34,367 nucleotides of DNA. Origin: Chthoniobacter flavus (lineage in GTDB: Bacteria; Verrucomicrobiota; Verrucomicrobiia; Chthoniobacterales; JACTMZ01). Under the pieces are notes generated by a model. It ran no database searches. It was not told where the DNA came from and saw only the letters and a program-made list of their open reading frames with translations. The first letter of the stretch is position 1, and each line of letters starts with the position of its first letter. Below are positions 33,556 through 34,367 of the stretch, in pieces. Position numbers and translations under genes: made by a program. The DNA lies in assembly GCA_945871065.1 (NCBI GenBank), contig CAMBUL010000025.1, positions 1 through 34,367 of the forward strand, written 5' to 3'.

Positions 33556-34011
33556 ATGAGTAAGGTTACCCGACCCACCGATTTGACCAAACGCCCTCCC
33601 CGCAGCACCCGCACCCGCCTCGGGGGCTACGTTCTGCTGCCCCGCATCATCGACAAATGCCGTGCGGTCATCGCCGGAACGAACGGCGACTTCAACTACG
33701 CCTGCCCGCTCGACATGGAATTTTTCGAGTTCACCTCGATCGATCCCGAAGACTTGAAGAAACAGATCGAAGCCGGACTCGGTGACACCGCGCTGCTCGA
33801 GTGGGTGCGCAAGAGCGCCGGGACCAAGCGCAGCCCGCACGAAATCCACCTCTGGTCCCGCTACATGGAAGACCGAGCGCCATCCGGCGTGGAAAAGCGC
33901 GAATACTTCAACCAAACCCACAAGGACATCGCCCCGGACCGCGACGACATCTCCACGTGGTTCGATTGGCTCGACCTCGACGACTACGCGTCCTACGGCG
34001 GAAAAATCTGA
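33556..34011 (+). CDS. DUF5069-domain protein
   Basis: 151 residues. It starts MSKVTRPTDLTKRPPRS and continues TRLGGYVLLPRIIDKCRA, the typical DUF5069 N-terminus. The middle has NYACPLDMEFFEF and the C-terminal part SPHEIHLWSRYMEDRAP. The family is small, soluble and widespread in Verrucomicrobiota and Planctomycetes; its function is unknown to me. The ATG at 33556 is chosen; an ATG four codons earlier is equally open. The pdxJ start follows by 3 nt. Confidence 0.8.
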   Translation: MSKVTRPTDLTKRPPRSTRTRLGGYVLLPRIIDKCRAVIAGTNGDFNYACPLDMEFFEFTSIDPEDLKKQIEAGLGDTALLEWVRKSAGTKRSPHEIHLWSRYMEDRAPSGVEKREYFNQTHKDIAPDRDDISTWFDWLDLDDYASYGGKI

Positions 34012-34014
34012 CCA

Positions 34015-34367
34015 ATGCCGCTCCGCCTAGGCGTCAACATCGACCACGCGGCCACCCTGCGTCAGGCGCGCTACGCGCGTGATCCGGAGAGCATCCTGGT
34101 CGAACCCGACCCGGTCGCCGCCGCCCTCATTGCGGAGAAAGCCGGAGCCAACGGCATCACCGCGCACCTGCGCGAAGATCGTCGCCACATCCAAGACCGC
34201 GATATCCTCCGGTTGAAGGAATCGCTCCAGACCAAACTCAATCTCGAAATGGGCAACGCGCCGGAAATCGTGGCCATCGCACTCCAGGTCCGAGCCCACG
34301 ATGCCTGCCTCGTTCCAGAAAATCGCCACGAAGTAACCACGGAAGGTGGACTCGATTGCCTCACTCA
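34015..34367 (+). CDS. pdxJ: Pyridoxine 5'-phosphate synthase, N-terminal part (right edge)
   Basis: An open frame not listed on the track because it lacks a stop. It reads [20 protein letters not shown], then [34 protein letters not shown], the TIM-barrel start of PdxJ, with [16 protein letters not shown] and [16 protein letters not shown] further on. PdxJ condenses 1-deoxyxylulose 5-phosphate with aminoacetone phosphate to make pyridoxine 5'-phosphate. About 117 codons lie in the window, roughly half the gene. PLP made by this route would serve the two aminotransferases seen here, which is only a general metabolic remark. Confidence 0.95.
   Translation, partial: MPLRLGVNIDHAATLRQARYARDPESILVEPDPVAAALIAEKAGANGITAHLREDRRHIQDRDILRLKESLQTKLNLEMGNAPEIVAIALQVRAHDACLVPENRHEVTTEGGLDCLT

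Overview
This GC-rich, densely packed bacterial window reads as chromosomal DNA from a member of the Verrucomicrobiota. That placement is inferred from the protein set: TIGR03790-, DUF2851- and DUF5069-type proteins, and a signal peptidase I with a charged N-terminal extension. I could not run a similarity search. Most starts lack a clear Shine-Dalgarno sequence, and many neighbouring genes are coupled by 4-nt stop/start overlaps. I see no rRNA, tRNA, CRISPR array, insertion sequence or prophage gene.

Layout. (1) 1-479: the N-terminal part of a CHAD-domain protein on the minus strand, running off the left edge. (2) 719-10982: an apparently complete reductive pyrimidine catabolic locus. An M20-type ureidopropionase/carbamoylase diverges from preT-preA (NAD-dependent dihydropyrimidine dehydrogenase) and a CoA-acylating (methyl)malonate-semialdehyde dehydrogenase (mmsA). 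These are followed by dihydropyrimidinase, an NCS1 permease and a class-III omega-aminotransferase. Together the genes could import uracil/thymine (or hydantoin-like compounds), reduce and open the ring, release beta-alanine or 3-aminoisobutyrate, transaminate it, and oxidise the semialdehyde to acetyl- or propionyl-CoA. A decayed toxin-antitoxin pair sits between mmsA and the dihydropyrimidinase gene. preT and the dihydropyrimidinase gene share a heptad-repeat leader. (3) 11082-14218: a tiny exported Cys-rich peptide, a small helical ORF, signal peptidase I, a convergent HAD phosphatase, a small coiled-coil protein and a guanine-deaminase-like enzyme. (4) 14212-22627: a secreted transglutaminase-like protein divergent from uvrA. 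A TPR protein follows uvrA with a 4-nt overlap, then a class-V aminotransferase.

(5) 22628-24401: a fatty-acid desaturase with a promoter-like sequence and a perfect hairpin in its leader. It is followed by about 490 nt without a convincing gene, holding a large imperfect inverted repeat. (6) 24402-29767: a minus-strand operon in the order recN, GT4 glycosyltransferase, stand-alone CHASE2-like membrane protein, and beta-CASP metallo-beta-lactamase protein. (7) 29802-34367: a plus-strand operon-like run of PhnP-like metallohydrolase, TIGR03790 protein, DUF2851 protein, DUF5069 protein and pdxJ (cut by the right edge).

The best-supported biology is the pyrimidine degradation locus. The least explained items are the Cys-rich exported peptide, the shared heptad leader, the TA remnant, the uvrA zinc-ligand change and the palindromic intergenic region.
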